Shown here one piece after another: positions 23,435 through 33,200 of a stretch of 33,436 nt of DNA (positions within the stretch are counted from its first letter, which is position 1; every line of letters starts with the position of its first letter). The notes below the pieces were generated by a model that was not told the DNA's origin, did no database searches, and saw nothing but the letters and a program-made list of their open reading frames with translations. A program made the position numbers and the translations under genes. Location of the stretch: the NCBI GenBank assembly GCA_021736205.1, contig JAIPGF010000015.1, forward strand, positions 1 to 33,436, in the 5' to 3' direction. This DNA comes from Candidatus Izemoplasma sp. GTDB lineage: Bacteria > Bacillota_I > Bacilli_A > Izemoplasmatales > Izemoplasmataceae.

Positions 23435-24125
23435 ACTACTATATGAAGGAAAAGCAAAGAAAGTCTATCAAGCAGAAAAAGATAACCAAGTCATCATTTA
23501 CTACAAAGATGATGCGACCGCATTTAATGGGGTAAAAAAAGCCAAGATTAAAAACAAAGGCGCACTAAACAATAAAATTAGTTCGATTTTATTTAAGAAA
23601 CTAAAAGAAAAAGGTATTCCCAATCATTTTCTTAAAAAACTAGATGACCGCTCACAACTTTGTCAAAAAGTGAAGATTATAAAACTAGAATTTATCGTCA
23701 GAAACATTATCGCAGGTTCAATGGCTAAACGCCTGAAACTTAAAGAAGGAACTGTCCCTGATAATACCATCTTTGATATTTGTTATAAGAAGGATGATTT
23801 AGGAGACCCACTAATTAATGATCATCATGCTGTTGCGCTTAACCTTTGCACCTATGATGAGTTAGCACTCATGTATGACTTAACCAAACAAATTAACACT
23901 ATTTTACAGAAAGCCTTCTTACAAGAAGACATCATCTTAGTCGATTTTAAAATAGAGTTTGGTAAAACAGCTGATGGCACTATTATTTTAGCTGATGAAA
24001 TCAGCCCCGATACATGCCGTCTTTGGGATAAAAGAACCAAAGAGAAGTTAGACAAAGATCGATTTAGACGCGACTTAGGCAGCATTGAAGAAGCCTATGT
24101 TGAAATTCTAAATCGCATTCAGTAA
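23427..24125 (+). CDS. purC: SAICAR synthetase
   Basis: Joins aspartate to CAIR with ATP, giving SAICAR. 232 residues, standard bacterial length. It begins with LLYEGKAKKVYQ (phosphate loop) and contains KIIKLEFIVRNIIAGSMAKR (conserved substrate region) and LADEISPDTCRLWD near the C-terminus. AAAGGAG lies upstream within the end of purL. purB, needed for the next step, is not in this window. Confidence 0.97.
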   Translation: MNKLLYEGKAKKVYQAEKDNQVIIYYKDDATAFNGVKKAKIKNKGALNNKISSILFKKLKEKGIPNHFLKKLDDRSQLCQKVKIIKLEFIVRNIIAGSMAKRLKLKEGTVPDNTIFDICYKKDDLGDPLINDHHAVALNLCTYDELALMYDLTKQINTILQKAFLQEDIILVDFKIEFGKTADGTIILADEISPDTCRLWDKRTKEKLDKDRFRRDLGSIEEAYVEILNRIQ

Positions 24126-24134
24126 GGACAGGTT

Positions 24135-25550
24135 ATGAATGAAATAGATTATTTATATAAAAGCAAATTAAATGAAGAATGTGGTGTGTTTGGTGTAGTG
24201 AATGTCTCTAATGCGAGTGAAGTGATGTATTATGGATTGCACGCCCTGCAACACCGTGGTCAAGAAAGCGCCGGGATTATTTCCACAGACCACAAACAGT
24301 TTTATACCGTGAAAGGAACAGGACTCGTTAATGAAGTATTTAGCGAAACCAACTTACAAACCTTGAACGGTAATACAGCAATTGGACACGTACGTTATTC
24401 AACCCAAGGGGGAAGTTCCATCGACAATGTGCAACCATTCTTGTTTCGCCATTACACAGGTGATTTTGGACTCTGTCATAATGGTAACTTAGTTAACTCA
24501 GGTGAATTAAAACGTCAACTTGAAATTAGTGGGTCCATCTTTAAATCAACCTCAGACACAGAAATATTTGCCCACCTAATAAAAAAAGATACTCAAACAA
24601 ACCGCTTAGAAGCACTTAAACAAGCACTCAATAAAATAGAAGGATCATTCGCATTTCTGGCGTTAAGCAAACGTAAACTGTATATCATGCGGGATAAAAA
24701 TTCACTAAGACCCTTATCCATTGCGACACTGAACGGTGGATATGTTATCAGTAGTGAAACATGTGCTTTTGAATCTGTTGGCGCAACATTTCTAAGAGAT
24801 ATAAAGCCGGGGGAAATACTTATTATTGATGAAGCAGGCAATCAACAATCAGATTTTTATGCGAAAAAAACCTACAACAATATGTGTGCGATGGAATACA
24901 TCTATTTCTCACGTCCAGACAGTGACATAGAAGGGATGAATGTCCATGCTTCTAGAAAAGAAGCAGGACGTATCTTAGCCAAAGAATTCCCAGTTAAGGG
25001 GGATATGGTGTTATTTGTCCCAGATAGTTCTACTTCTGCAGCACTGGGTTACGCTGAACAAGCAAACATTCCGATTGAAATGGGACTTATTAAAAATAAA
25101 TATGTCGGTAGAACCTTTATTAAACCCTCGCAAGAACTCAGAGAAAAAGGGGTTAAAATGAAACTTTCAGCTGTTCCCTCACTGGTAAAAGCCAAAGATA
25201 TTATTTTAATTGATGATTCTATTGTCAGGGGGACAACTTCTAAAAAAATTATTGAAATGTTACGCCATGCAGGCGCTAAAAAAATCCATATGCGTATTGC
25301 TGCTCCCCCGATCACCCATCCATGTTTTTATGGGGTAGATACATCAACTTATGATGAACTGATTAGCGGAACACACACAGTAGAAGAAGTCAGACAAGCA
25401 ATTAATGCCGATACACTTAAGTTTCTTAGTACAGAAGGCATCTTAAAAGCAACAAGACGCGATAAATTATGCTTATCTTGTTTCACTGGTAACTATCCAA
25501 CCTATACCTACCAAGACATCACAAAAGCCAATACAGATGATAAGTTTTAA
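24135..25550 (+). CDS. purF: Amidophosphoribosyltransferase
   Basis: First committed step: PRPP plus glutamine to phosphoribosylamine. 471 residues. A 15-residue propeptide precedes Cys16 (EECGVFG), the Ntn-type glutaminase nucleophile exposed by self-cleavage. LHALQHRGQESAGI and HNGNLVNSGEL complete the glutaminase domain. The PRPP loop is IILIDDSIVRGTTS. Cysteines at MCAMEY, HPCFYG and LCLSC correspond to the four [4Fe-4S] ligands of the Bacillus enzyme, so it is probably an oxygen-sensitive iron-sulphur form. A GGACAGG box precedes the ATG. Confidence 0.97.
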   Translation: MNEIDYLYKSKLNEECGVFGVVNVSNASEVMYYGLHALQHRGQESAGIISTDHKQFYTVKGTGLVNEVFSETNLQTLNGNTAIGHVRYSTQGGSSIDNVQPFLFRHYTGDFGLCHNGNLVNSGELKRQLEISGSIFKSTSDTEIFAHLIKKDTQTNRLEALKQALNKIEGSFAFLALSKRKLYIMRDKNSLRPLSIATLNGGYVISSETCAFESVGATFLRDIKPGEILIIDEAGNQQSDFYAKKTYNNMCAMEYIYFSRPDSDIEGMNVHASRKEAGRILAKEFPVKGDMVLFVPDSSTSAALGYAEQANIPIEMGLIKNKYVGRTFIKPSQELREKGVKMKLSAVPSLVKAKDIILIDDSIVRGTTSKKIIEMLRHAGAKKIHMRIAAPPITHPCFYGVDTSTYDELISGTHTVEEVRQAINADTLKFLSTEGILKATRRDKLCLSCFTGNYPTYTYQDITKANTDDKF

Positions 25551-25559
25551 GGAGGAATC

Positions 25560-26552
25560 ATGTCAAAACACTATAAAGAATCAGGAGTTAACCTAGCAAA
25601 AGGACAAGAAACCATCTCACGAATTCAACAGCATACAAACATCAACACAGATTTTGCAGGACTGTTTGATATTTCAGGATTTGATATGTCCCATCCCCTC
25701 TTAGTTTCCGGAACAGATGGTGTTGGCACTAAATTATTAATCGCAAACAAAGCTAATAAACACGACACCATCGGCATCGATTTAGTGGCGATGTGTGTAA
25801 ACGACATTTTAACACTTGGTGCTAAACCACTCTTTTTCCTTGATTATTTTGCGACGTCTCAGTTAGATCCTGCTCAAGCAGAAGAAGTCATCAAAGGCAT
25901 TGTCGAAGGTTGCGAACAATCAGACATGCAATTAATTGGTGGTGAAACCGCAGAAATGCCAGGTCTTTATCAAAACAATGACTATGACTTAGCAGGATTC
26001 ACCACAGGTATTGTTGATAAAGCAAATTTAATTGACAAACAAACTGTAAAAGCAGGCAATCTTATCATTGGACTTGAATCTTCTGGTATTCATTCTAATG
26101 GGTATTCACTTGTACGAAAGATTTTATTTGAAGACCAGCAATTATCTCTTGATAAAATCTATGCGCCACTGAATGTTCCTTTAAAAGAAGAACTTTTAAA
26201 ACCGACTAAAATCTATGTAAAACCCGTTTTAAACCTCTTAAAAACAGTCAATGTAAAATCCATGGCCCACATAACAGGTGGCGGTTTTTATGAAAATATC
26301 CCGCGTGCCTTACCAAGTAACTTAGGAGTGAGGATAAAAACAGATAACCTACCTAAGTTACCAATCTTTGAATTACTTCAAACACAGGGGAATATTCCTA
26401 CTGATGAGTTATACCATGTGTTTAATATGGGCATTGGGTTTGTATTAATAATTGACGCTAAAGACAAAGTGGAAACATTAACTCTTTTAGAAGATTATTC
26501 TCCCCAAATTATTGGAACAGTCACCACGCAAAAAGGCGTGATATTCCAATGA
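25560..26552 (+). CDS. purM: AIR synthetase (phosphoribosylformylglycinamidine cyclo-ligase)
   Basis: Closes FGAM to AIR with ATP. 330 residues. It has the PurM-family motifs VSGTDGVGTKLLIA, the metal and nucleotide region GIDLVAMCVNDIL, GGETAEMPG, LESSGIHSNGYSL and HITGGGFYENIPR. AAGGAGG precedes the ATG. Its TGA overlaps the purN start as ATGA. It provides the AIR used by PurK, encoded earlier in the operon. Confidence 0.97.
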   Translation: MSKHYKESGVNLAKGQETISRIQQHTNINTDFAGLFDISGFDMSHPLLVSGTDGVGTKLLIANKANKHDTIGIDLVAMCVNDILTLGAKPLFFLDYFATSQLDPAQAEEVIKGIVEGCEQSDMQLIGGETAEMPGLYQNNDYDLAGFTTGIVDKANLIDKQTVKAGNLIIGLESSGIHSNGYSLVRKILFEDQQLSLDKIYAPLNVPLKEELLKPTKIYVKPVLNLLKTVNVKSMAHITGGGFYENIPRALPSNLGVRIKTDNLPKLPIFELLQTQGNIPTDELYHVFNMGIGFVLIIDAKDKVETLTLLEDYSPQIIGTVTTQKGVIFQ

Positions 26553-27136
26553 CAAACATCGCTGTTTTTGCCAGTGGAACTGGCAGTAATTTTGAGATGA
26601 TCACAAAGAAACTTAATACTAAAAATAGCACTGTTAAAGTCCGTTTATTAATCTGTGATAACCCAGAAGCAAAGGTGATAAAAAAAGCAGAGAAACTACA
26701 AATAAAAACTTATGTTTTTAATCCAAAAAACTTTAAAACCAAACAAGAGTATGAGATACTTATTTTATCCGAACTAAAAAACAACCATATTAAATTCATC
26801 GCCCTTGCAGGCTATATGCGTTTAATTGGCAACACCCTATTAAATGCATACCCTAAAAAAATCATCAATATTCATCCCTCATTACTCCCTGCTTTCAAAG
26901 GACTTGATGCGTTAGGTCAAGCTGTTAAAAGCAAGGTGAGAGTGACAGGAATAACAATTCACTATATTGATGAAGGAATGGATACAGGTGAAATTATTGC
27001 CCAAGAACCACTTAAAATCACACCCCCTTATAACCGCATCCAAATTGAAAAAAGACTACATCAACTAGAACATAAAGTCTATCCAAAAGTTATAAAACAA
27101 TTATTGGAGGAAAATAATGAAAAGAGCTTTAATTAG
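26549..27136 (+). CDS. purN: Glycinamide ribonucleotide formyltransferase
   Basis: Transfers a formyl group from 10-formyl-tetrahydrofolate to GAR. 195 residues. VFASGTGSNFEMI is the phosphate-binding loop; NIHPSLLPAFKG and the later GMDTGEIIAQ contain the catalytic Asn-His-Asp set. It overlaps purM by four bases and purH by 20. No formate-dependent PurT is present, so one-carbon supply depends on folate, in keeping with folD downstream. Confidence 0.96.
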   Translation: MTNIAVFASGTGSNFEMITKKLNTKNSTVKVRLLICDNPEAKVIKKAEKLQIKTYVFNPKNFKTKQEYEILILSELKNNHIKFIALAGYMRLIGNTLLNAYPKKIINIHPSLLPAFKGLDALGQAVKSKVRVTGITIHYIDEGMDTGEIIAQEPLKITPPYNRIQIEKRLHQLEHKVYPKVIKQLLEENNEKSFN

Positions 27137-28646
27137 TGTCAGCAACAAAAACAAAATAGTTCCCTTTGCGAAAGCATTAAATCGTCTTGACTTTGAGATT
27201 ATCTCAACAGGGGGGACATACAAAAAATTGAAACAAAACAACATACGTGTTACCAAAGTCGAAGACATTACCAACCATAAAGAAATATTAGATGGCCGTG
27301 TAAAAACATTGCACCCTAAAATACATGGGGGTCTTTTAGCGCTAAGAAATAACGCCTCACATATGAAGGAACTAGCCGATCAAGCTATAACGCCCATTGA
27401 TTTAGTCTGCGTTAATTTATATCCCTTCGCCGAAACAATCAAACAAAAAGAGACATCATTTTCTGCAGCAATTGAACAAATTGACATTGGGGGACCATCG
27501 ATGTTAAGAAGTGCTGCGAAAAACATTGAATCAGTGACCGTTGTCACAGATACTAATGATTATGACCAAGTGATTGAAGAACTTGAAACACATGGCGATA
27601 CCTTAAAAGAAACCAAACGTAAACTAAGCGCTAAAGTATTTAGACATACTGCCTATTATGATAGTTTAATCGCTGATTATTTAAGTGAGACACCTTACCC
27701 AGAGAAATTAACGAACCACTACACCTTTGAAACACAACTAAGATATGGTGAAAATCCCCATCAAACAGCTGCACTTTACAAACAAACAACGAATCCATAT
27801 GCGTTATTTAACGCAAAACAATCAAATGGTAAAGCACTCTCTTACAACAACATACAAGATGCGAACGCTGCATTAAATATATTAAAACAATATACCACCT
27901 CACCAACGGCTGTGGCCTTAAAACACATGAATCCCTGTGGCGTTGCATCTAATGAGACATTATTAAGTGCTTTCTTAGATGCAAAAGCAAGTGATCCTAT
28001 GAGTATTTTTGGCGGAATTGTTGCTTTAAACAACGAAGTAACAAATGACTTAGCCTTAGAATTAAATAAAATCTTTTTAGAAATTGTGATTGCGCCTGCT
28101 TTCACCAAGAAAGCACTAACAACTCTCAAAAAAAAGAAAAACTTAAGAGTCTTACAATTAGATACCACACAACCCAACACAGACACGCAAAAAATAACGC
28201 AGATTAATGGTGGTATTTTAGTCCAAGATGTGGATGATTATCTCGTTAATAAAACAGCTTTAAAATGCGTGACAACATTAACCCCAACAGACAAAGAACT
28301 AGAGGACTTACTATTTTCATGGAAAGTTGTCAAGCATGTTAAATCAAATGCGATTGTGGTATCGAAAAACACTAAAACAGTTGGCATTGGTGCAGGACAA
28401 ATGAACCGTGTAGGAGCTGCTAAAATTGCCTTAGAATGGGCGAAAGACCATAGACATACAAAAGATTTAACCTTATCATCAGATGCGTTTTTCCCGTTTG
28501 ATGATGTTGTAAAACTAGCACACCAATATGGTGTAACTAAAATTATCCAACCAGGTGGTTCTATTCGTGATGAAGACTCTATTAGGGCTTGTAATGAATT
28601 AGGAATTAAAATGGTGTTTACTAATAATCGCCATTTTAAACACTAA
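27117..28646 (+). CDS. purH: Bifunctional AICAR formyltransferase / IMP cyclohydrolase
   Basis: Completes IMP synthesis: formylates AICAR with 10-formyl-tetrahydrofolate, then closes the ring. 509 residues. The N-terminal MGS-like cyclohydrolase domain has STGGTYKKL and GRVKTLHPKIHGGLL; the C-terminal transformylase has QLRYGENPHQTA and ALKHMNPCGVA with the catalytic lysine-histidine. The ATG at 27117 follows TTGGAGG inside the end of purN. purD starts two bases after the stop. Confidence 0.97.
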   Translation: MKRALISVSNKNKIVPFAKALNRLDFEIISTGGTYKKLKQNNIRVTKVEDITNHKEILDGRVKTLHPKIHGGLLALRNNASHMKELADQAITPIDLVCVNLYPFAETIKQKETSFSAAIEQIDIGGPSMLRSAAKNIESVTVVTDTNDYDQVIEELETHGDTLKETKRKLSAKVFRHTAYYDSLIADYLSETPYPEKLTNHYTFETQLRYGENPHQTAALYKQTTNPYALFNAKQSNGKALSYNNIQDANAALNILKQYTTSPTAVALKHMNPCGVASNETLLSAFLDAKASDPMSIFGGIVALNNEVTNDLALELNKIFLEIVIAPAFTKKALTTLKKKKNLRVLQLDTTQPNTDTQKITQINGGILVQDVDDYLVNKTALKCVTTLTPTDKELEDLLFSWKVVKHVKSNAIVVSKNTKTVGIGAGQMNRVGAAKIALEWAKDHRHTKDLTLSSDAFFPFDDVVKLAHQYGVTKIIQPGGSIRDEDSIRACNELGIKMVFTNNRHFKH

Positions 28647-28648
28647 CA

Positions 28649-29899
28649 ATGAATGTATTAGTACTAGGTAGTGGTGGGCGTGAACATGCTCTTTGCCAGG
28701 CATTAAAAAACTCAGACAAACTCAGTAACCTACACTGCATACCAGGTAACCCTGGTATCGCAGAAATTGCGTATATTCATGATCTTAATCCTTTAGACCA
28801 TCAAGCACTGTTTAAATTTGTGAAAATCCATAGTATTGATTTGATTATTCCCGGTAGTGAAGTATACTTAGAAAGTGGTGTCACAGACTTGTTTGAAAAC
28901 GAATCAACCGTTGTTTTTGGTCCTACCAAAAAAGCAACTGAAATTGAAAGTTCAAAAGTTTATGCCAAACACTTAATGCAACACTACAACATCCCAACTG
29001 CTTCTTACAAAGAGTTTAGTGATTATCAAGAAGCAATTACCTATATCACAAACCAAGAAGGTCCTTATGTAATAAAATATAGTGGACTAGCTGGAGGCAA
29101 AGGCGTGACCGTTACCCCAGATTTAATAGTAGCTAAAGACACCATAAAAACGATGCTTAAAGATAAAACATTTGGCTCAGAAAAAATCATCATTGAAGAA
29201 TTTTTGGAGGGAGAAGAATTCTCTTTTATGTGTTTTGTGCATGAAGATGTAATCATTCCTATGCCGATTGCTCAAGATCATAAACCCCTTTTAGAAGAAG
29301 ATAAGGGTCCTAATACTGGTGGCATGGGAATGATTAGCCCTGTTGATTCAATTTCACAAGAAACTATTTCTAAAGCGTATACCGAGATTATACAACCAAC
29401 AGTCAAAGCACTCATGAAAGAAAACAGATCGTTTACTGGTTTTTTATATGGCGGACTCATTCAAACAAAAGAGGGGCCTAAAGTGATTGAATTTAATGCC
29501 CGATTTGGTGATCCAGAAGCTGAAATCTTGTTGTCTAAATTAAATACTGATTTGTTAACACTTATACAAAACCTTTTAAAGAAAAAAATTACGCCTACTT
29601 TGTGGGACCCTGATTATTATTTAGGGGTTGTGCTTGCTTCTAAAGGATATCCCAAAAAGTATGAAAAAAACTATGAAATAACAGGGGTAGATCAACTTAA
29701 AACACCGTATTTTCATATGGGGACCAAACAAGCAAATGACACCTTAAAAACAAATGGTGGACGCGTTCTTTTGGTGCTGGGTTTCGGTCAAACATTTAGC
29801 GAAGCAAAAACAAAGACCTATACTGAAATTAAGAAAATACAGTGCACCAACTTACAGTACCGTAAAGACATTGGCGATAAATCACAAAAAGAGGTATAA
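28649..29899 (+). CDS. purD: Phosphoribosylamine-glycine ligase
   Basis: Couples glycine to phosphoribosylamine with ATP to give GAR. A 416-residue ATP-grasp enzyme: N-terminal VLVLGSGGREHAL, ATP-binding YVIKYSGLAGGKGV, the GPNTGGMGMISPV motif and the metal-binding NARFGDPEAEILL. The ribosome binding site before the ATG is weak, so translation may be coupled to purH. Confidence 0.97.
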   Translation: MNVLVLGSGGREHALCQALKNSDKLSNLHCIPGNPGIAEIAYIHDLNPLDHQALFKFVKIHSIDLIIPGSEVYLESGVTDLFENESTVVFGPTKKATEIESSKVYAKHLMQHYNIPTASYKEFSDYQEAITYITNQEGPYVIKYSGLAGGKGVTVTPDLIVAKDTIKTMLKDKTFGSEKIIIEEFLEGEEFSFMCFVHEDVIIPMPIAQDHKPLLEEDKGPNTGGMGMISPVDSISQETISKAYTEIIQPTVKALMKENRSFTGFLYGGLIQTKEGPKVIEFNARFGDPEAEILLSKLNTDLLTLIQNLLKKKITPTLWDPDYYLGVVLASKGYPKKYEKNYEITGVDQLKTPYFHMGTKQANDTLKTNGGRVLLVLGFGQTFSEAKTKTYTEIKKIQCTNLQYRKDIGDKSQKEV

Positions 29900-29902
29900 G
29901 AT

Positions 29903-31432
29903 ATGGATAAAATTATCGTACTTGATTTTGGGTCGCAATATAATCGACTCATCGCACGAAGAATTAGAGAATTTGGAGTCTATTCTGAAATACTTCCCTT
30001 TGATACTGATATAAAGAATCTAGAAGATAAAAACGTAAAAGGGATTATACTATCAGGGGGACCTAGTAGTGTTTATGAAGAAAATGCACCAATACTAAAA
30101 AAAGAAATATTTGAGTTAGATATTCCTTTTTTAGGTATTTGTTATGGGATGCAACTAACGCAAATGTTACTGGGCGGAACAATTACTAAAACAACTAAAC
30201 GTGAATATGGAAAAAGTGAACTTACCCTGTTAAAGAAGACAGCGATTACTAAAAACATCCCCACTAAATCAACTGTTTGGATGTCTCATGGAGATCACGT
30301 GGATCATCTAGCAGATAACTTTGAATTATTAGGGAAAACACCAAGTGCTTTTGCCCTTGTTAAACATAAAACAAAACCACTGTACAACGTTCAGTTTCAT
30401 CCTGAAGTAACACACACAGACTATGGGAAACAATTTCTCAAAAACTTTACACTAGATATCTGTAACGCCAAACAAGAATGGTCATTAGATAACTTTATCG
30501 AACAAAAAATTAATAACATCAACACCCGCGTTCAAAATGAAGAAGTTATATTAGCGTTAAGTGGTGGCGTCGACTCATCCGTTGTTGCAACGTTGATTCA
30601 CCAAGCCATAGGTGAGAGGTTAACGTGCGTTTTTGTTGATACAGGATTACTCCGTAAAGATGAAGGCGACAAGGTAATGGATCTTTACGCCAAGCACTTT
30701 AATATCAATGTAATACGAATTAATGCTAAACAAGATTTCTTATCTAATTTAACAGGTATTACTGATCCTGAACAAAAACGTAAAGTAATTGGAAATACCT
30801 TTATTGATATTTTTAAAACGTTTAAAGAAGACCATAAAGATGCAACCTTTTTAGCACAAGGGACTATTTATCCTGATGTAATAGAAAGCATGAGTGCTAT
30901 AGGCCCTTCAGAAACAATAAAATCCCATCATAATGTAGGCGGGTTACCCAAAGAGTTAAATTTTGAACTACTTGAACCACTACGTGAACTTTTTAAAGAT
31001 GAAGTAAGAAAAGTAGGACTTAAACTCGGAATACCTAAGCAGATGATAATGCGTCATCCCTTCCCCGGACCCGGTCTAGGCATTCGTATTTTAGGGGAAG
31101 TTACACAAGCAAAAGTTGACATTTTAAAAAACGCGGACAATATTTTCATCGAAGAGTTATATTACAACGATTTATACGGTAAAGTCTCACAAAGTTTTGC
31201 GGTGTTACTCCCAGTAAAAACAGTTGGTGTGATGGGAGATAAACGCACGTATGAATTTGTTTGTGCCTTAAGAAGTGCAGATACCTTTGATTTCATGACT
31301 GCAACATTTTCTAAATTACCACACACCTTCTTAGAAAATGTTTCAGCAAGAATTATTAACGAAGTCTCAGGTATTAATAGAGTTGTTTATGATATCACAT
31401 CCAAGCCACCAGGAACGATAGAATGGGAATAA
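29903..31432 (+). CDS. guaA: GMP synthase (glutamine-hydrolysing)
   Basis: Amidates XMP to GMP using glutamine and ATP. 509 residues. The N-terminal class I glutaminase has LDFGSQYNRLIARRI, the nucleophile in GICYGMQL and HPEVTHT. The ATP-pyrophosphatase P-loop is LSGGVDSSV, and the dimerisation domain contains RHPFPGPGLGIRILG and a PPGTIEWE C-terminus. AGAGGT precedes the ATG. It overlaps folD by ten bases. With guaB under the first riboswitch, the IMP-to-GMP branch is split between two guanine-controlled units. Confidence 0.97.
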   Translation: MDKIIVLDFGSQYNRLIARRIREFGVYSEILPFDTDIKNLEDKNVKGIILSGGPSSVYEENAPILKKEIFELDIPFLGICYGMQLTQMLLGGTITKTTKREYGKSELTLLKKTAITKNIPTKSTVWMSHGDHVDHLADNFELLGKTPSAFALVKHKTKPLYNVQFHPEVTHTDYGKQFLKNFTLDICNAKQEWSLDNFIEQKINNINTRVQNEEVILALSGGVDSSVVATLIHQAIGERLTCVFVDTGLLRKDEGDKVMDLYAKHFNINVIRINAKQDFLSNLTGITDPEQKRKVIGNTFIDIFKTFKEDHKDATFLAQGTIYPDVIESMSAIGPSETIKSHHNVGGLPKELNFELLEPLRELFKDEVRKVGLKLGIPKQMIMRHPFPGPGLGIRILGEVTQAKVDILKNADNIFIEELYYNDLYGKVSQSFAVLLPVKTVGVMGDKRTYEFVCALRSADTFDFMTATFSKLPHTFLENVSARIINEVSGINRVVYDITSKPPGTIEWE

Positions 31433-32289
31433 CAACGGTTATAGACGGAAAAAAATTATCAGAAACAATCCATCAAGAATTAAAAGAAGACATAAAAAAC
31501 TTACAAAAGAAATATAACGATACACCTCATTTAGTCGTGGTACTAGTCGGAGATGACCCTGCGAGTTTATCGTATGTTAAATATAAGAAACGTGCATGTG
31601 ATTATGTCAATATAGACTCAACGATGATTAGACTACCTAAACATACCAAAGAAGAAGAACTCATCAAAACCATCGATAAATTAAACAAAGATGAGACAAT
31701 CAATGGCATTTTAGTGCAACTACCACTACCAGAGCATATTGATCGTAATATCATTATTGATCGACTTCAGTTGAATAAAGATGTGGATGGCCTGCAGCCA
31801 ATCCACATCGCAAGATTACATACATTAAGGTATGCTATTTTACCTTGTACGCCTAAAGGTATTATTACAATATTAAAACGTAATAATATTAAAATAGAAG
31901 GAGAACATGCTGTTGTGATTGGCCGTTCTAATTTAGTGGGAAAGCCTATCGCACAACTGCTGTTAAAAGAAAATGCGACCGTTACAATTACCCACAGATA
32001 TACCAAAGACCTAGCAACAATTACCAAACATGCAGACATTGTTGTCTCAGCAGTTGGTAAAGCCAACTTAATCACAAAAGACATGGTAAAAGAAGGGGCA
32101 GTCTGTATTGATGTCGGACTCGACCGTGTTAACAACAAACTTACAGGTGACTTTGATTTTGATAATTTATTAGATCATGTGTCTTATATCACCAAAGCAC
32201 CAGGCGGTGTTGGACCTATGACTATCACTTCATTACTAGAAAATACGATTGAATGTTTCATTAATCAAAAAGAATCTAGAGAGCTTTAA
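31423..32289 (+). CDS. folD: Methylenetetrahydrofolate dehydrogenase/cyclohydrolase
   Basis: Interconverts 5,10-methylene- and 10-formyl-tetrahydrofolate, the formyl donor for PurN and PurH. 288 residues. VGDDPASLSYVKYKKRAC contains the catalytic Tyr and Lys; GILVQLPLPEHI, DVDGLQP, the NADP-binding GRSNLVGKPIAQLL and a C-terminal APGGVGPMT are all present. The start lies inside the end of guaA. A strong terminator overlaps the stop codon, making this the last gene of the operon. Confidence 0.96.
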   Translation: MGITTVIDGKKLSETIHQELKEDIKNLQKKYNDTPHLVVVLVGDDPASLSYVKYKKRACDYVNIDSTMIRLPKHTKEEELIKTIDKLNKDETINGILVQLPLPEHIDRNIIIDRLQLNKDVDGLQPIHIARLHTLRYAILPCTPKGIITILKRNNIKIEGEHAVVIGRSNLVGKPIAQLLLKENATVTITHRYTKDLATITKHADIVVSAVGKANLITKDMVKEGAVCIDVGLDRVNNKLTGDFDFDNLLDHVSYITKAPGGVGPMTITSLLENTIECFINQKESREL

Positions 32290-32308
32290 TTTCCTCTAGA
32301 TTCTTTTT
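32267..32308 (+). terminator. Terminator at the end of the purine operon
   Basis: A perfect 15-bp stem, 32267-32281 with 32294-32308, has a 12-base loop and ends in a T-run. The 5' arm lies within the last codons of folD. Confidence 0.9.
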
Positions 32309-32335
32309 GTGTTATCATAGAAAAGGATGTGATAA

Positions 32336-33007
32336 ATGATGAACATATTATTAACAAATGATGATGGCTACAAGTCAGAAAAACTAAAACTAACAAAAGA
32401 TGTATTAAAAGAATACGGAAAAGTATATGTTGTAGCACCTAAAAAAGAACAATCTGGTAAAGGCATGGCCTTAACAACAGGTGGATTTAATTATAAACAA
32501 GTAAGCGATGATGTATATTATGTTGATGGTACACCTGTTGATAGTGTAAATTACGCTGTATTAGGGTTAGAAATACCATTTGATCTTGTTGTTTCTGGGA
32601 CGAATAATGGTTATAATATCGGAATAGATACCCGTTATTCAGGGACAGTTGGTGCCACGTTACAAGCGCAGTTACTGGATATTCCATCAATTGCTTTATC
32701 TTCACAACGCAACAAGTTTGAGATATTAAAACAAGAACTTAAAAATACCTTAGACTATATCTTTGATGAGAAACTGTTATCTAAGAATTATACTCTTAAT
32801 GTGAATTTTCCAAGAGACTCATTTAAAACGTCTAAAGGGATTTTAGAAACGACATTAGATATTCAAAATTATGGGTTCACACCAACAAAAAAAGCAGATT
32901 TCTTCCATCCAGGAAGACACTACATTAAAAAATATGCCTCGGATAAAACAGATACATTTGCTTATTTAAATGGGTATACATCTATCAGTAAAGTAAAATT
33001 ACAGTAA
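32336..33007 (+). CDS. surE: 5'/3'-nucleotidase SurE
   Basis: Dephosphorylates nucleoside monophosphates. 223 residues, slightly shorter than the usual 250. The metal-binding LLTNDDGY is at the N-terminus, APKKEQSGKG follows with the conserved Ser, and VVSGTNNGYNIG and YSGTVGATLQ are present. AAAGGATGTGA precedes tandem ATGs (32336 and 32339); either may be used. It follows the operon terminator by under 30 bases. TATCAT at about 32313-32318 is a possible -10, but readthrough could also supply transcripts. Confidence 0.93.
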   Translation: MMNILLTNDDGYKSEKLKLTKDVLKEYGKVYVVAPKKEQSGKGMALTTGGFNYKQVSDDVYYVDGTPVDSVNYAVLGLEIPFDLVVSGTNNGYNIGIDTRYSGTVGATLQAQLLDIPSIALSSQRNKFEILKQELKNTLDYIFDEKLLSKNYTLNVNFPRDSFKTSKGILETTLDIQNYGFTPTKKADFFHPGRHYIKKYASDKTDTFAYLNGYTSISKVKLQ

Positions 33008-33027
33008 TGAGATTACACCAATTATAC

Positions 33028-33060
33028 AAAAGACATATAATTTAAATATGTCTTTTTTTT
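33028..33060 (+). terminator. Terminator after surE
   Basis: AAAAGACATA (33028-33037) pairs with TATGTCTTTT (33047-33056) around a 9-base loop and ends in a run of T residues. Confidence 0.88.
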
Positions 33061-33118
33061 AAAATGATTAATATAACATATTTTTACTTAGTGTCAAATC
33101 TTTTTGGAAAATAAATGA

Positions 33119-33124
33119 TATAAT
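33119..33124 (+). promoter_or_regulatory. -10 box ahead of the lipoprotein gene
   Basis: A perfect TATAAT about 75 bases before the start codon. No convincing -35 lies at the right distance. Confidence 0.35.
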
Positions 33125-33200
33125 AAAGCTGAAAGAACATACATAATCATGCACTCAAAAAAGTTATTATAAAAAAGTTAAAACTGGAAGAGAGGTAAAA

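Noticed and set aside
29754-30014. Plus-strand open frame spanning the purD-guaA junction
   Set aside because: It is out of frame with both well-conserved enzymes and has no family resemblance.
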